This document shows positions 1 to 13,336 of a DNA stretch of 64,000 bases, piece after piece. Origin of the DNA: Mucilaginibacter gotjawali (GTDB taxonomy: Bacteria; Bacteroidota; Bacteroidia; Sphingobacteriales; Sphingobacteriaceae); NCBI RefSeq assembly GCF_002355435.1, contig NZ_AP017313.1:4712001-4776000 (forward strand). Direction: 5' to 3'. A program made the translations under genes and the position numbers. A model generated the notes under the pieces. That model was not told the DNA's origin, did not search any database, and saw only the letters and a program-made list of their open reading frames with translations. The number at the start of each line of letters is the position of its first letter. The first letter of the stretch is position 1.

Positions 1-891
1 CTGGATGCATCGGGTAAATTAAATACCTCGGTTACCATCAACCGTTACCAGCACCATAAATATAACAGGCTGGAATCTGAATTCAGGTTCTTCCCTGCAA
101 ACGGGCAATGTAAAAACAGCTTTATTAACTTTTTTGGCGAGGTTGACGTAGATAAATCATACCTGGAATCAAAAAATCCTTTTATTTCAAGCGCATTAAG
201 TTTTTACCAATATCCTGAGGCATTTAACTTGGGTACCACAAAAATTGTCGTTTCAAAATCAATTGCGAAATTTACCGCAGGTGCATTGGGCGAAATTATT
301 TATGAGTTGAACAACAACATCAATCCAAACAATTTCCCTGAATTTGCTTATTCCGAAGGGTTTCCTGAAGGCGACCTGAAGAAAAATAACATCATTGCGC
401 TGTTAGCAAAAGAGGATCCGATGCTTAAACAATTTAAGAGCGCTCCAATTCAATTTGATCAAAAATTCACCCTGTATAACGCCGATAACAGGTCGACCCC
501 GGTTTACTCGGTGGCTCAATCCGATTCGGTTTCTTCAGGCCTGGCACAAATCTTTTATGGCACCAGCAATAATGCTACCTTAGTGCTTGTAGCTACCGGC
601 CCGGATGCACACAAGTCTGACGCGTTTTTGAATGTATCCAAATCAATTACCGAGCAGCTGTCAACCCTATCCAGTAACGTATGTGTTACTGATGTTAATT
701 CAAATAAATACTTGTTTAACATCAATAAATCAAGTGATAACCTTGAATACACCGAAACCAAAAGCCCGCTTACACAGTTCTGGGAAAAATACAACTTATA
801 CATCTTATTGGGCATACTGTTATTGATACTGTTATCATTCCTTTATGTACGCTCAAGGGTTCAAAGATCACAGGAATTATATAACGATTAA
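1..891 (+). CDS. BcsB-like membrane-anchored polysaccharide synthase subunit (3' part)
   Basis: The reading frame is open from the first base, so this is the C-terminal part of a longer protein; the TTG at 229 is not a credible start. The visible 296 residues resemble the end of BcsB-type periplasmic subunits of cellulose-like synthases: a beta-rich soluble region, then a single transmembrane helix (about LYILLGILLLILLSFLYV) and a short basic cytoplasmic tail. The next gene, 103 bp downstream, is a GT2 processive synthase, which fits a BcsA/BcsB-like pairing. The BcsB assignment rests on topology and context rather than a diagnostic motif, so it is moderate; the polymer is unknown. Confidence 0.6.
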   Translation: MDASGKLNTSVTINRYQHHKYNRLESEFRFFPANGQCKNSFINFFGEVDVDKSYLESKNPFISSALSFYQYPEAFNLGTTKIVVSKSIAKFTAGALGEIIYELNNNINPNNFPEFAYSEGFPEGDLKKNNIIALLAKEDPMLKQFKSAPIQFDQKFTLYNADNRSTPVYSVAQSDSVSSGLAQIFYGTSNNATLVLVATGPDAHKSDAFLNVSKSITEQLSTLSSNVCVTDVNSNKYLFNINKSSDNLEYTETKSPLTQFWEKYNLYILLGILLLILLSFLYVRSRVQRSQELYND

Positions 892-994
892 ATTTTGTTG
901 GCAAGGGCAGTTAACTGAATAAGTAACCCCGGTAAGCAACAGCTTACCGGGGTCGCTTGACGAATTGTTTTAACATTTTACTGAAATAAAAAAT

Positions 995-2833
995 ATGTCT
1001 ATTCCTGAAATTTTGGTTAATGATGGTTTTATTACGCAGCGCGACCGGGAAAAGATTGATGATTTTTCAGCCAGGTCCGGGCAATCCTTCATTAAAATAG
1101 CTTTAAATTTCGGGTATATCTCCAGGAAGAATTACGAACGCTCCATGATCAACGCAGGATATCCCTTTAAGGAGATCCGCGAAATGGAGTATGATCCGGA
1201 GGTACTGAGCAAAATTGAACTTAAATTTGCTGAACAACATGTGGCCATGCCACTCCGCATTGAAAATAACCGCGTAATAACGGTTATGGCCGATCCGGGT
1301 GATAAATTATTTATTGATTTTATCCGGTTTACTTATGACTGCGAGCCGGAGATCATCGTGGCATCAGACCTGGACATTGTTTGGATGAGCCACAAACTGC
1401 TTGGCGACAAGTACGTAAAATCATCGGTTTATGAATTGTTAAACCGCGACCCGGCGAATTCCGCCTTTACAACATTTTCATCGGGCCAGTTAATATTCCT
1501 GTTCATGTTGCTGGGTGTTGTGACGATAGGGCTGGTGCTCAGGTTTAAAGATACGTCGATCATTATCAATATATTGATCAGCGTGTTCTTCCTGGTGGCC
1601 ATCTTGTTTAAATTATTCCTGGCATTAGTGGGTTCCCGTTTCGAACTGCACCAGGCAGTAACAAGAGATGAACTGCGTGAGGTGGTAGACGATGAACTGC
1701 CGATCTACACCATCCTCCTGCCCGTTTATAAGGAAGATAAACTGATCAAAAAACTGATCTGGAACCTGCAGTCAATTGATTATCCGCGTGAGCGACTGGA
1801 TATTAAATTATTAATTGAGGAAGACGATGACAAAACGCTGAACGCTGTGCGCAACCTCGATTTCCCCGCTATATTTGAGGTGATCGTGGTGCCCTTCCAC
1901 ATGCCGAAAACAAAACCAAAGGCATGTAATTACGGGCTTCACTTTTCAAAAGGGAAGTACCTTACCATTTATGATGCGGAGGATATCCCGGATACTGACC
2001 AGCTGAAAAAGGTGGTAACCATGTTCAACAAATTACCATCCAACTACATCTGTATCCAAAGCGCGCTGAATTATTACAACCGTAATGAAAACTTTTTAAC
2101 CAGGATGTTTACCCTTGAGTATTCGTACTGGTTTGACTATATGCTACCCGGGTTGGATACCCTGGATATCCCTATCCCCTTAGGCGGAACCAGTAACCAT
2201 TTTAAACTGGATAACCTGGTTGAATTAGGCGCCTGGGATCCGTTTAACGTTACTGAGGACGCAGACCTTGGTGTAAGAGCATACGCAAAAGGATATAAAA
2301 TAGCGGTCATCAACTCCACCACGTACGAGGAAGCCAATAATGAACCTTTTAACTGGATCAGGCAACGTTCAAGGTGGATAAAAGGGTACATGCAAACCTA
2401 CCTGGTGCATATGCGCGACCCGGTAGCTTTATGGAAAAAACTGGGATGGAAAGGCTTTTTAGGATTTAGCTTTTTTATCGGGGCAACACCGCTTACTTTC
2501 CTCGTATATCCATTTTTACTGGGGATATTTATCAGTTATATTGTATTTGACCTTTCATCAATCCGGACATTATTCCCCGACTGGGTGTTATTTATGTCGA
2601 TTTTTAACCTGATGGTAGGCAATATATTAATGATCTACATCAATATGATGGCCGTGTTTAAAAGGCGCTATTACGAATTGATCCTTTTTTCAATTGCCAA
2701 CCCGGTTTATTGGTTAATGCATTCAATTGCTGCGTTTAAAGGCTTATACCAATTAATCGTTAAGCCGTTTTACTGGGAAAAAACTAACCATGGGCTTAGT
2801 AAAGTTACCAGCCCAACAAATGTTGTTAAATGA
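995..2833 (+). CDS. GT2 family processive glycosyltransferase with N-terminal MshEN/GspE-N-like domain
   Basis: Membrane polysaccharide synthase of 612 residues. Residues about 1-130 resemble the N-terminal domain of GspE/MshE ATPases (helical segments around ILVNDGFIT and IALNFGYIS). Two transmembrane helices follow near 165-210, then a GT2 catalytic core with EEDDD (about 274), YDAEDIPD (about 325), TEDADLG (about 418) and QRSRW (about 456), and at least three C-terminal membrane helices. D,D,D,QxxRW is the signature of processive beta-glycan synthases. Family knowledge: MshEN domains can bind cyclic di-GMP and also occur in NfrB-type synthases; whether this degenerate copy binds it is inference. 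It lies between a BcsB-like gene and a GT-C-like gene, and its stop overlaps the next start by ATGA. Confidence 0.85.
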   Translation: MSIPEILVNDGFITQRDREKIDDFSARSGQSFIKIALNFGYISRKNYERSMINAGYPFKEIREMEYDPEVLSKIELKFAEQHVAMPLRIENNRVITVMADPGDKLFIDFIRFTYDCEPEIIVASDLDIVWMSHKLLGDKYVKSSVYELLNRDPANSAFTTFSSGQLIFLFMLLGVVTIGLVLRFKDTSIIINILISVFFLVAILFKLFLALVGSRFELHQAVTRDELREVVDDELPIYTILLPVYKEDKLIKKLIWNLQSIDYPRERLDIKLLIEEDDDKTLNAVRNLDFPAIFEVIVVPFHMPKTKPKACNYGLHFSKGKYLTIYDAEDIPDTDQLKKVVTMFNKLPSNYICIQSALNYYNRNENFLTRMFTLEYSYWFDYMLPGLDTLDIPIPLGGTSNHFKLDNLVELGAWDPFNVTEDADLGVRAYAKGYKIAVINSTTYEEANNEPFNWIRQRSRWIKGYMQTYLVHMRDPVALWKKLGWKGFLGFSFFIGATPLTFLVYPFLLGIFISYIVFDLSSIRTLFPDWVLFMSIFNLMVGNILMIYINMMAVFKRRYYELILFSIANPVYWLMHSIAAFKGLYQLIVKPFYWEKTNHGLSKVTSPTNVVK

Positions 2834-4392
2834 GGAACCAATCCAGATATCTGTTGCTTATTACCGTATTACTTGCGGTATACTACGTAGTATGCGGTAT
2901 TTACCTTAACCAGCTGGGTTATTACAGCCAGGAAGGGTTGTTTTATATTGAAAAAACCAAGATCATATTAGATGGCCTTGGTAACAGGCTAAAGGTAATG
3001 GGCCTAACCTCGCCTTTACTGCCATTTTACATGTCGTTTATTTTTTCTGTTAAAAACAACGTGCTGGCGCCGGTGATTGCATCTTCAATATGCACAGCTT
3101 TCCTGTTTTACCTAATGGCCAGGTCGCTGATTAAAAGAGTAAGTGATGTTTTTTATTTACTGGTGTTGCTGATCATCTTTTTGTTCCATCCGGGGATATT
3201 GTATGCGGCCACATCCGGCAAGTCAATAGCCATGGTATTGATATTTTTCTTCCTGTTCTTTTTCAACCTGCTCAAATTTTACAGATCAAACACCACATTC
3301 CACGTTTCTATTGCGAGTATCTGCCTGGTGATCCTGATCTTTTGCGATTATAAATTTATCTGGCTCACCCTGTTCTTTATTCCGCTGGTGTTGTTTATCA
3401 CCATAAAGAGTTTAAATTTAAGCGAGCAGGAATCGATTTTCCGGTTAAATCAAAGTTTTAATAACCCGTCGTTGCGCCGTAAACTCATCAATAAAACATT
3501 TGCACTGTACATTATTTTATTTGTGCTGCCGCTGGCCTGCGTTATCTGTTACAAGTTATTGAACCTTACACATGCACAGGACCTGGATTATTTTAATGAG
3601 AGCCCCTATGCAACCTGGACAGTTTTAGCTGATAAACTAAGTTTCGACCAACTGTCAACCAGCCCTGTATACCAATTGCCCGAAACATCGGTATTGATTT
3701 CCTTACGGATGCTTTTGTTTTGCCCGTTAATACTGGTTGCCGTGTACCTGTTCAGAAACAGCACCTACCAGGTTTTAACCCTGCTTACTCCATTTGCTTT
3801 TATAGAGTTTTTACATATTAAATACGAAAAGGTATTTCTATCACAAGAGTATTACCTCATCTTCCTTATATTAGCGTTACTTGCAGTACTTTACCGGGCA
3901 CAGATTGTAAAAAACCAGCTGGTTTTAAAAGCAGTGGTAGGAGTAATAACGCTTGTAATGCTTTATACCGGCTTTGTTTTCCTGCAGGATTCATCTGTTA
4001 AGGAAGAAAGAAGTTTTGTAACTACGATATTAAACCGAGCTCCGGATACGCAGCAGGCACAAAACCATGACCTTGCTGACTATATCAACCGCCTGCCGGG
4101 AGACGCGCATGTGTTGATAGACGACGCTATCGCTTATCCTGTTGTGGCCTTTACAACGGACATTCATAAATTAACACTGCCTTACCAGGAAGGTGTATTT
4201 TTAAGTGCAATTGAAGCGCCTGATAAATACGATAACTACATACTGCTTGCCACCGACAAAAATGAGGTGACCGGCTTTACCCAACTCAACAACCGTTACG
4301 TACCTGTTATTTTAAAATCAAACAGCGGCCTGAGGCTGAGGAGGGTTTTTCAAACGGACGACTGGGTGTTGTACAGGATATTTAATAATTAA
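2830..4392 (+). CDS. Polytopic membrane protein, GT-C (GT39/ArnT-like) glycosyltransferase fold
   Basis: 520 residues with about ten hydrophobic segments across residues 5-380 and a soluble C-terminal domain of about 130 residues, the layout of lipid-linked-sugar glycosyltransferases (GT39/ArnT/PMT). The first extracytoplasmic loop has acidic residues (YSQEGLFYIEKT) where such enzymes carry their catalytic Asp/Glu. The start overlaps the synthase stop by 4 nt (ATGA), so the two are translationally coupled and probably act in the same polymer pathway, for example decorating the glycan. No diagnostic motif fixes the donor or acceptor. Confidence 0.6.
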   Translation: MRNQSRYLLLITVLLAVYYVVCGIYLNQLGYYSQEGLFYIEKTKIILDGLGNRLKVMGLTSPLLPFYMSFIFSVKNNVLAPVIASSICTAFLFYLMARSLIKRVSDVFYLLVLLIIFLFHPGILYAATSGKSIAMVLIFFFLFFFNLLKFYRSNTTFHVSIASICLVILIFCDYKFIWLTLFFIPLVLFITIKSLNLSEQESIFRLNQSFNNPSLRRKLINKTFALYIILFVLPLACVICYKLLNLTHAQDLDYFNESPYATWTVLADKLSFDQLSTSPVYQLPETSVLISLRMLLFCPLILVAVYLFRNSTYQVLTLLTPFAFIEFLHIKYEKVFLSQEYYLIFLILALLAVLYRAQIVKNQLVLKAVVGVITLVMLYTGFVFLQDSSVKEERSFVTTILNRAPDTQQAQNHDLADYINRLPGDAHVLIDDAIAYPVVAFTTDIHKLTLPYQEGVFLSAIEAPDKYDNYILLATDKNEVTGFTQLNNRYVPVILKSNSGLRLRRVFQTDDWVLYRIFNN

Positions 4393-4460
4393 ATCCGATT
4401 TGGTATTGCTGCTCCTGGCAGCGTTTAATTAACGACCCTTTTCCTAAATTAAATAAACTA

Positions 4461-4496
4461 CTCCGCTATGCAGGTGAAAGGCCTGAATGGGCGGAG
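4461..4496 (+). other. Intergenic hairpin
   Basis: CTCCGC and GCGGAG form outer arms, with inner CAGG/CCTG arms around a short loop. No T-run follows, so it is not a standard terminator. It lies between the exopolysaccharide operon and the broken gene at 4548. Confidence 0.4.
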
Positions 4497-4547
4497 CATT
4501 GTCTTTATCAAAGTTACTTCATCTGCAACCCTTAAATACAAACGATC

Positions 4548-4892
4548 ATGGAGCCAATAACTTATTATTACGAACAGGTAAACCAGCATGCTATAGTGGT
4601 AAAGCCGAAGCAACCTTTGCTTAATTGAATAAATGCCCTATATCCTGATTTGATTGAAGATGGCAGCGAAACCACCGTATATCTTGTAAAGGCTCGAAAC
4701 AGTTTTGAAGATACTGAAAAGTGGCTAAAAAGCAATTTTAATAAGATTTTTGAAAACGAACTTAACGGCCGTCACACCGATGAAAACGACTGGCCTGCAA
4801 AAAGAACCTATAAATTGTTTACCGAGTGGTTTGACGCAGAAATTCATATTACAGTGGAGGATATAGAGGAAGCGCCCATCCGGAAAAATTAA
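4548..4892 (+). pseudogene. Small unknown protein gene interrupted by one in-frame TGA
   Basis: ATG at 4548 opens a frame encoding MEPITYYYEQV and so on, stopped by TGA at 4626-4628. The same frame then continues with no further stop to 4892, through a well-structured segment (INALYPDLIEDG, WLKSNFNKIFENEL, FTEWFDAEIHI). Read through the stop, the product would be a compact protein of about 114 residues without signal peptide or membrane helix. TGA is one base from TGG (Trp), and Trp would suit the context LLN-x-INALYP. The simplest reading is a nonsense mutation or sequencing error in a real gene; a short peptide plus an internally initiated 80-residue protein is the alternative. Family not recognised. 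Confidence 0.55.
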
Positions 4893-5018
4893 TATACATA
4901 AAGCAATCAAAAAATTTTCTGGGCTATCAAAGTGTCAACTTGCTTTAGCAGTTGTATTGTAACATCTATAGAGGGCATATTAATCATCTAATTCATGCGC
5001 TTTTAACGATTTGTACCG

Positions 5019-5276
5019 TTATTCGTAAATTGATGCGCCTCTTAAAATGGCAGCAAATGTCCTCCATGTTGGTATATCCGCATTGATACCCAGGTGATTG
5101 TTATTGTAATATCCTTGAATGTCATTTGCATACGATTCTAAGGCTTCAAGAAAAGTGCTTAATGTATTGTTCTTCCATGAATCGTTATCAGCGTTAAACT
5201 CAGTTCTCAAAGAGTTGCAAAACTCGACAAAAGATTTTCGATCAGTTACTTCCTCCGGTAATGTGTTGTTTCCCAT
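5019..5276 (-). CDS. DUF7660-like small protein
   Basis: 85-residue soluble protein starting at ATG 5276. The pattern (SFVEFCNSLRTEF near the N-terminus, LEALESYANDIQGYY in the middle, TWRTFAAILRGASIYE at the end) matches the small DUF7660 family common in Bacteroidota, whose members end in W-x-x-F-A-x-x-L-x-x-A-x-x-Y-E. Function unknown; such proteins are often scattered as single genes. No operon partner: the broken small gene is convergent and the rRNA operon lies upstream on the same strand. Confidence 0.65.
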   Translation of the reverse strand: MGNNTLPEEVTDRKSFVEFCNSLRTEFNADNDSWKNNTLSTFLEALESYANDIQGYYNNNHLGINADIPTWRTFAAILRGASIYE

Positions 5277-5350
5277 GGCTCATTTATTTGAGAACCAATA
5301 TTACTAAATTTCGGTCATGAACCATGATCTATAGACTATGAACCGGTGTG

Positions 5351-5388
5351 AAAACAAGAAAGCCCCATGATTTCTCACGAGGCTTCTT
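5351..5388 (-). terminator. rRNA operon intrinsic terminator
   Basis: On the minus strand AAGCCTCGTGA, loop GAAA, TCATGGGGCTT forms an 11-bp stem with two G-U pairs, followed by the T-rich TCTTGTTTT. It lies immediately after the 5S rRNA 3' end. Confidence 0.85.
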
Positions 5389-5394
5389 TAAGAT

Positions 5395-5506
<112 letters not shown>

Positions 5507-5795
5507 ATTTTTGGTTCATTGGTTCATTAGTTCAATTGTTCATTGGTATGACAATGTTGGCTAATGTACCTCACCAGTATTTTTATTTTGTTTGTTGTCT
5601 TTTGTTTACTATCCCGCAGTTACCAATGAACTACTGAACTAATGAACTAATGAACAAACTTAAACATAATTGAAAGAAGTAAGTAGATTGAGAAAACAAC
5701 AATATTAGTGTTGAGTGATTAGAGCCTTAAGTTTAGCGAACAGGACAAGTCCTAATCTCTATTCTCTGATCTCTAATCACTATTATTACCTGCTA
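5507..5795 (-). other. 23S-5S spacer with short-word repeats
   Basis: No gene. The spacer holds two inverted sets of short words: chains of TTCATTGG/TTCATTAG at 5512-5548 face CCAATGAACTACTGAAC and related words at 5621-5658, and GAGTGATTAGAG at 5713-5725 faces CTCTAATCACTA at 5770-5782. They could fold into long hairpins in the pre-rRNA. Confidence 0.6.
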
Positions 5796-8672
<2,877 letters not shown>

Positions 8673-8848
8673 TACTCATACGCCTTTTGCTCGTATGGTA
8701 TGCTTTTTGATTCTTGTTACGTTCATTAGTTCACTCGTTCATCAGTTCATTGGTATCGCTACCGTTGTCCCTTTGTTCTTGTAAACCTTTGAAGCCTTAA
8801 CAGTCCTCTATACTGTTGTCTTCTCTTTCAATTTACTTCTTCCAATAT

Positions 8849-8859
8849 GTCAAAGAACG
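8849..8859 (-). promoter_or_regulatory. boxA-like antitermination signal before 23S
   Basis: The minus-strand GTTCTTTGACA resembles the rRNA boxA element (TGCTCTTTAACA in E. coli) that recruits NusB/S10. It lies in the tRNA-Ala to 23S spacer, a usual position. The rest of the spacer (8673-8923) contains TTCATTAG/TTCATCAG word repeats at 8723-8752 and no gene. Confidence 0.5.
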
Positions 8860-8923
8860 TGGCCCCGTTTGATCCCTCAAACTTTGCATGATATCCTATC
8901 CCCCTTGAGGGAAACGGTGGGCG

Positions 8924-9000
8924 TGGTGGAGAATAACGGATTCGAACCGTTGACCCTCTGCGTGCAAGGCAGATGCTCTAGCCAGCTGAGCTAATCCCCC
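8924..9000 (-). tRNA. tRNA-Ala (anticodon TGC)
   Basis: The minus strand folds as a cloverleaf: acceptor GGGGGAT/ATTCTCC, D arm GCTCAGCTGGCTAGAGC, anticodon stem-loop TCTGC-CTTGCAC-GCAGA with TGC, and T arm with GGTTCGAATCC. The 3' CCA is encoded (complement of 8924-8926). Classic position in the 16S-23S spacer. Confidence 0.97.
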
Positions 9001-9102
9001 CTATGATGAGTCGTAAGTCTTAAGTCTTGAGTTCTAAGTCTTTGTCTTTTTCTGACTTTGGACTCTGTACTTCCGACTTTTGACTCGCGGCTGCGCCGCG
9101 TG

Positions 9103-9177
9103 TAGTCCCGAGCAGATTTGAACTGCTGACCCCTACATTATCAGTGTAGTGCTCTAACCAAACTGAGCTACGGGACT
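9103..9177 (-). tRNA. tRNA-Ile (anticodon GAT)
   Basis: The minus strand gives acceptor AGTCCCG/CGGGACT, anticodon stem-loop CTACA-CTGATAA-TGTAG with GAT, and T loop GTTCAAATC. CCA is not encoded; the discriminator A is followed by CAC. The flanks at 9005-9080 and 9181-9250 carry AAGTCTTGAG-type and TTCGTAATTCG-type word repeats. Confidence 0.97.
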
Positions 9178-9388
9178 TTGTGATTTCGGAATTCGTATTT
9201 ACGACTTCGGATTTAGTCAATCGTGATTCGTAAATCGTAATTCGTAATTTCTTACAATCCCGCTACCTCTTTCAGTTAAAGCCATGTCCTGATGGCTTCA
9301 TCTTTTGGGTTTCCTTTATATAAAAAATAGATCATGCAGCTAACAGCCTCAGCTGTTATGTTTTGAAGAGATTTTGTGGATACTGCTC

Positions 9389-10914
<1,526 letters not shown>

Positions 10915-11197
10915 TAATGTTGTTGTTTGATTTACCTGACCCTATTATTAATTAATAGAATCTGTAAAAAAATTATTCCTTTTACAGTATCCTCTCTCTT
11001 TTTATCTCATAACTACCTCGCCTCGCGGCTCAGCTGTTATGCTACATGATTATCTATCTTTTATAAGAACTTTTCATCTTCGCCTCACGGTTCAGACTTT
11101 ATAGTGTTCCACTCTTTCAAGTGTCAACTTTTCATTTTTTAAAGCTGAGAATCGCTCTCCGCTTTTTGCCTTTCGGCGACCCTTTCTTTTGGGACTG
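10915..11197 (-). other. 16S leader
   Basis: Transcribed leader between promoter P2 and the 16S gene, AT-rich with no open frame of substance. It includes the word CTCAGCTGTTATG at 11030-11042, which also occurs beyond the other end of 16S at 9349-9361 in the same orientation. Confidence 0.5.
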
Positions 11198-11228
11198 CAA
11201 AGGTATCAACCTTTTTCTGTTTCGCAAA
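11198..11228 (-). promoter_or_regulatory. rRNA promoter P2 (proximal)
   Basis: On the minus strand TTTG (complement of 11225-11228), 19 nt, then TACCTTTG (complement of 11198-11205): an exact match to the Bacteroidota primary-sigma consensus TTTG/TAnnTTTG. Confidence 0.8.
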
Positions 11229-11312
11229 CTTTATTTTTTTTTATTTTCTAAAGCTTACTTTTCTTCTTTTTCCCCGCTTCCCCTCTCCTTTTCTTTCCTC
11301 GTTTGCGGGCTG

Positions 11313-11343
11313 CAAAGGTAAGCACAGTTTTCGATTTTGCAAA
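11313..11343 (-). promoter_or_regulatory. rRNA promoter P1 (distal)
   Basis: The minus-strand TTTG (complement of 11340-11343), 19 nt, TACCTTTG (complement of 11313-11320) repeats the architecture of P2 115 bp upstream, including the following GCAG. Tandem rRNA promoters are expected for a strongly transcribed operon. Confidence 0.8.
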
Positions 11344-12023
11344 TAGTTTGTAAGAATAATTACATGTGTATTGTTAACACTTTGCAAATCAGCAGGAAAA
11401 AGTTTAGTTGACTGTTCATCGCTCATGGTTTATAGCTAAAACAGGCATCCAGGAACAGGTATTCCGGATTTATCAATATATAGACTTATACATCAAATCA
11501 AACAAATCCGGCATGGAAACTTTAAATGAAAGCAGCAGCCAGGTAGCTTAAATGAGGCATGTTGCTTTAAATAACCTATCGCACATCGTTTGCACCTGGC
11601 ATTTGCCGGCCCGATCTGCCGGGATCAGGTGAGCTATTCTGCCTGAAACCCGACTTAACGCAAAAGATTGCGCGGTTGTATTATATATATACTATATAAA
11701 AACAAAACAGTTAAATTAACCCCACTCGTCCCTCTTACCTAAACTAAACAGTTTTAATTAAAACTATTTGCCCCTCTTATATATACTATATAAAACCAAA
11801 CAGTTTTAATTTAAAACCATTCACCGATCAAACTATAATCTATGAACTATCAACGATGAACCATGAACCACTCACAATTCGTTAAAAGATGTTAAATCAT
11901 ACCTGTATATATACTACGGGCAAAACAAGCATCCTATATTAGCCGAAGAAAAAGGGAACCGCTTCAAAAGCAGCAATGGGTTTGAGCCCATTTGCTATGG
12001 AAAAGGCCGAAGAAAATAATTAA
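11344..12023. other. Divergent intergenic region between rrn and bamD with AT-rich repeats
   Basis: About 680 bp without a supported gene. It holds two copies of TATATATACTATATAAAA (around 11682 and 11779), each followed within 60 bp by AACAGTTTTAATT-type words, a third relative near 11908 (GTATATATACTACGGG), and a chain of AACTATGAAC/CGATGAACC words at 11838-11871. The divergent arrangement suggests upstream control elements for one or both neighbours, but nothing more can be shown. Confidence 0.5.
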
Positions 12024-12054
12024 TTGACTGATTTATATTATTCACGTATCTTTG
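12024..12054 (+). promoter_or_regulatory. bamD promoter, probably leaderless
   Basis: TTG at 12024-12026, 20 nt, TATCTTTG at 12047-12054. The bamD ATG begins only five bases after the last G, so the transcript should start at or next to the start codon. Confidence 0.7.
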
Positions 12055-12058
12055 CAAA

Positions 12059-12985
12059 ATGTTTAAAAAACAACTAGGGTTATTAGCCGGTGTTTTCACT
12101 ATTTTAATTATTGCGCTGGGCAGTTGTAAAAGCAAATATGAAAAATTGCGCACCGGTAACGATAATGCCAAAAAGTATTCGGAGGCGATTAAGTTATATA
12201 ACAAAAAGGAATATTCAAAAGCTTTAGGCTTGTTTGATCCCCTGGTAACACGTTACCGCGGACAGGAACAGGCGGAAGATTTGTATTATTACTATGCGTA
12301 TACCAATTATAAGTTGAAGGACTATACTTCGGCCAGGTATCATTTTAAAACATTTGCGGATACCTATCCGTCAAGCCCCCGGGCTGAAGAATGTCGCTTT
12401 ATGTCGGCCTATTGTTATTACCTTGATTCGCCGATCTTTTCGCTCGATCAGGACAACACCAACAAAGCTATTGAATCGCTACAGTATTTTATCAACTTAT
12501 ACCCTAAAAGCGACCGTGTGCCGGAAGCCAGCAAACTGATACAAAACCTGCGGGATAAACTGGAACAGAAATCATACGCAAATTCAAAGTTGTATTTAAC
12601 AATAGGCGACTGGCAGGCTGCTGTTATTGCATTTGGTAATACCCTGCGCGATTACCCTGATACCAAATACGCTGAAGAGCTTGATTTTTTAACCATAAGG
12701 GCACAGTACCAATATGCTGACCATAGCCGCGAAGACCACCAGGTTGACCGTTTTAACCAGGATATTGCCTATGCACAGCAATTTATTGAAAAATACCCCA
12801 ACAGTAAATATTTAAAAGAAGCTAAGGACTATTTAAAGGAAAGCACCCTGGCCATTGAAAAAACCAAACGTGTTTTGGCTGAAGCAGCTTTTAACCCCAG
12901 GTTAGCCAACAAAATAGCGACAAAAGATACAGTAAAAAGTCAGCCACCATCTGAAAAAAACAATGGTGACCAAAAAATCCCATAA
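12059..12985 (+). CDS. bamD: Outer membrane protein assembly factor BamD
   Basis: 308-residue lipoprotein of the beta-barrel assembly machinery, anchored on the periplasmic face of the outer membrane, where it works with BamA to insert barrel proteins. The signal peptide ends in the lipobox LGSC (Cys about 23). The rest is tandem TPR-like helices (AIKLYNKKEYSKALGLFDPLV, YYYYAYTNYKLKDYTSARYHF, AEECRFMSAYCYY), as in the BamD/YfiO family. It starts the conserved block bamD-rpoZ-coaBC-porD. The C-terminus is Lys/Asn-rich and probably disordered. Confidence 0.92.
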   Translation: MFKKQLGLLAGVFTILIIALGSCKSKYEKLRTGNDNAKKYSEAIKLYNKKEYSKALGLFDPLVTRYRGQEQAEDLYYYYAYTNYKLKDYTSARYHFKTFADTYPSSPRAEECRFMSAYCYYLDSPIFSLDQDNTNKAIESLQYFINLYPKSDRVPEASKLIQNLRDKLEQKSYANSKLYLTIGDWQAAVIAFGNTLRDYPDTKYAEELDFLTIRAQYQYADHSREDHQVDRFNQDIAYAQQFIEKYPNSKYLKEAKDYLKESTLAIEKTKRVLAEAAFNPRLANKIATKDTVKSQPPSEKNNGDQKIP

Positions 12986-12998
12986 AACATAATTGATT

Positions 12999-13334
12999 AT
13001 GAACACAGTTAACAATACTACCAAGCCAGCCGTTGCCAACAGCACGGTAACCCGCGACTTGCGCGAACTGGATGTAAAAACCAACAACATTTACGAATCG
13101 TTGGTGATTATGTCAAAAAGGGCTAACCAGATATCAAATAACGTAAAGGAAGAATTGCACCAGAAGCTTTCGGAATTTGCGTCATCAAATGATAACCTGG
13201 AAGAAGTTTTTGAAAACCGCGAACAGATCGAGATCTCAAAATATTACGAAAAACTTCCAAAACCATCTTTGGTAGCTATCCAGGAATTTTTAGAAGACAA
13301 GATCTATTACAGGAATCCGGCTAAAGAACAATAA
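12999..13334 (+). CDS. rpoZ: DNA-directed RNA polymerase subunit omega
   Basis: Omega is the small RNA polymerase subunit that binds the beta-prime C-terminus and helps assembly. I start it at ATG 12999 (MNTVNNTTKP) rather than an upstream TTG. The 111-residue product matches the Bacteroidota form: the omega core ELDVKTNNIYESLVIMSKRANQI corresponds to the N-terminal helix and the SKRANQI motif, followed by an acidic extension ending in EFLEDKIYYR. It lies 13 bp after bamD and in front of coaBC, its usual place in this phylum. Confidence 0.85.
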   Translation: MNTVNNTTKPAVANSTVTRDLRELDVKTNNIYESLVIMSKRANQISNNVKEELHQKLSEFASSNDNLEEVFENREQIEISKYYEKLPKPSLVAIQEFLEDKIYYRNPAKEQ

Positions 13335-13336
13335 CC

